The translations under genes and the position numbers were made by a program. From Synergistaceae bacterium UBA1358 (GTDB lineage: Bacteria > Synergistota > Synergistia > Synergistales > Synergistaceae), in contig DBRW01000027.1 in NCBI GenBank assembly GCA_002306075.1, forward strand, positions 25,992 to 31,156: DNA of 5,165 nt, read 5' to 3'. Position 1 is the stretch's first letter, and the number at the start of each line of letters is the position of its first letter. The notes beneath the pieces are model-generated. The model did not search any database. It was not told the DNA's origin and saw nothing but the letters and a program-made list of their open reading frames with translations. Shown here one piece after another: positions 4,713 through 5,165 of this stretch.

Positions 4713-5132
4713 CTATTCACCTGCTCCCTCTCGGGCTAACATTTTTACCTTGATGGGCAGTTTGAAGGATGCCGTGCGGAAAGCCTCTTCGGCTGTCTCA
4801 CGGGGCACACCTGCTATTTCAAACATCACACGGCCGCGTTTTACTGCAGCGGTCCAATATTCGACGTTTCCTTTACCCTTACCCATACGTGTTTCAAGAG
4901 GCTTTTCCGTTACCGGGCGATCGGGGAAGATCCTGATCCATATCTTTCCGCCCTTTTTCATCTTACGGCTGATCGCAACACGGACAGCCTCGATCTGACG
5001 GGCAGTGATCCAGCCGTTCTCACAGGCCTGAAGCCCGAATTCACCGAAATCCACCTTTGTTGCTCCCTTTGCGTACCCGCGGAGAGGTGTAAGGTGAGGC
5101 TTGCGGTACTTTACTCTTTTCGGAGAAAGCAT
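4713..5132 (-). CDS. rplP: 50S ribosomal protein L16
   Basis: L16 is an essential late-assembly 50S protein near the A-site tRNA elbow and peptidyl-transferase region. The product is 139 residues, the normal size. It begins MLSPKRVKYRKPH and carries both family signatures: KKGGKIWIRIFP at about 59-70 and RMGKGKGNVEYW at 82-93. Arg82 corresponds to the arginine hydroxylated in E. coli L16; whether it is modified here is unknown. WITARQIEAVRVAISR (41-56) and GVPRETAEEAFRTASFKLP complete the fold. The ATG at 5132 has the SD variant AGGGGGT at 5147-5141 with 8 bases between. The stop TAG is followed after one base by the rpmC ATG. Confidence 0.98.
   Translation of the reverse strand: MLSPKRVKYRKPHLTPLRGYAKGATKVDFGEFGLQACENGWITARQIEAVRVAISRKMKKGGKIWIRIFPDRPVTEKPLETRMGKGKGNVEYWTAAVKRGRVMFEIAGVPRETAEEAFRTASFKLPIKVKMLAREGAGE
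4717..4722 (-). promoter_or_regulatory. rpmC ribosome binding site inside rplP, deciding the start
   Basis: AGGTGA on the minus strand matches the anti-SD complement, and its GG lies 8 bases before the ATG at 4711. The competing GTG start at 4720 is part of this same motif, so the motif favours the ATG. A second G-rich stretch (GAGGGAG, 4730-4724) lies further upstream and would be 3 to 6 bases from the GTG. Confidence 0.65.
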
Positions 5133-5165
5133 CAGATGTTACCCCCTCTCCTGATGAGCAGGAAC
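5132..5165 (-). CDS. rpsC: Probable 3' end of 30S ribosomal protein S3 (reading frame ambiguous)
   Basis: S3 is encoded directly before L16 in nearly all bacteria, so the tail of rpsC is expected here, but only about 34 bases are visible and the S3 tail is poorly conserved. Two frames could end the gene. One ends with TGA sharing the A of the rplP ATG (TGATG) and gives ...FLLIRRGGNI. The other ends with TAA at 5141-5139 and gives ...VPAHQERG, leaving a 6-base gap; its stop adjoining the SD resembles the rpmC-rpsQ junction. The coordinates given span the longer option. The identity rests on gene order, not on recognisable S3 motifs. Confidence 0.45.
   Translation of the reverse strand, partial: FLLIRRGGNI
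5141..5147 (-). promoter_or_regulatory. rplP ribosome binding site, wobble variant
   Basis: The minus strand reads AGGGGGT, identical to the heptamer before rplX, with one A-to-G change from AGGAGGT. It ends 8 bases before the ATG at 5132. A further GGAG (5151-5148) adjoins it upstream. Confidence 0.65.

Noticed and set aside
1..5165. Embedded mobile element, CRISPR array, defence system or other accessory module
   Set aside because: The window is fully occupied by canonical S10/spc genes in standard order with gaps of 30 bases or less; there is no space for another system.

Overview
The window is a compact piece of a bacterial ribosomal-protein super-operon, all read from the minus strand. 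In transcription order (right to left) it holds the very end of a gene that is probably rpsC, then rplP, rpmC, rpsQ, rplN, rplX, rplE, rpsN, rpsH, rplF, rplR, rpsE, rpmD, rplO and the first 53 codons of secY. This is the conserved bacterial S10-to-spc order with nothing inserted, lost, rearranged or broken. No RNA gene, mobile element, CRISPR array, promoter or intrinsic terminator was recognised. No gene-free stretch exceeds 30 bases.

Organism: certainly a bacterium. The zinc-binding (CxxC...CxxC) S14 and L24, the short S14, the S10-spc fusion without a spacer, and the L15, L18 and L29 sequences fit Synergistota or a Clostridia-like Firmicute. I lean to Synergistota from general resemblance (for example the L15 start MNLHDLCPAEGS and the L29 start MDPKELRDLS), but this is inference. 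The phylum is not settled from the sequence alone.

Layout and joint function: L16, L29, S17, L14, L24, L5, S14, S8, L6, L18, S5, L30 and L15 are structural parts of the 50S and 30S subunits. SecY is the channel of the Sec translocon. Transcription appears continuous: the rpsQ-rplN gap is 3 bases, so there is no room for the separate spc promoter known in E. coli. Translation looks strongly coupled. At six junctions the stop codon of one gene runs directly into the Shine-Dalgarno (SD) sequence of the next (TAGGAGG-like), and at three others (secY, rplN, rpmC) the ribosome binding site lies inside the last codons of the upstream gene.

Points beyond simple naming: secY starts with GTG immediately after the rplO stop. 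The rpmC start is better placed at the ATG at 4711 than at the GTG at 4720. Four genes use non-ATG starts (secY GTG, rpsE GTG, rplR TTG, rplF GTG). TAG is the most frequent stop codon (8 of 13). Three genes share a G-for-A wobble SD variant (GGGGG core). L15 has an altered loop just before its FEGGQMPL motif. I found no evidence for an undescribed biological system; this is an ordinary core-genome region with some notable translation-signal details.
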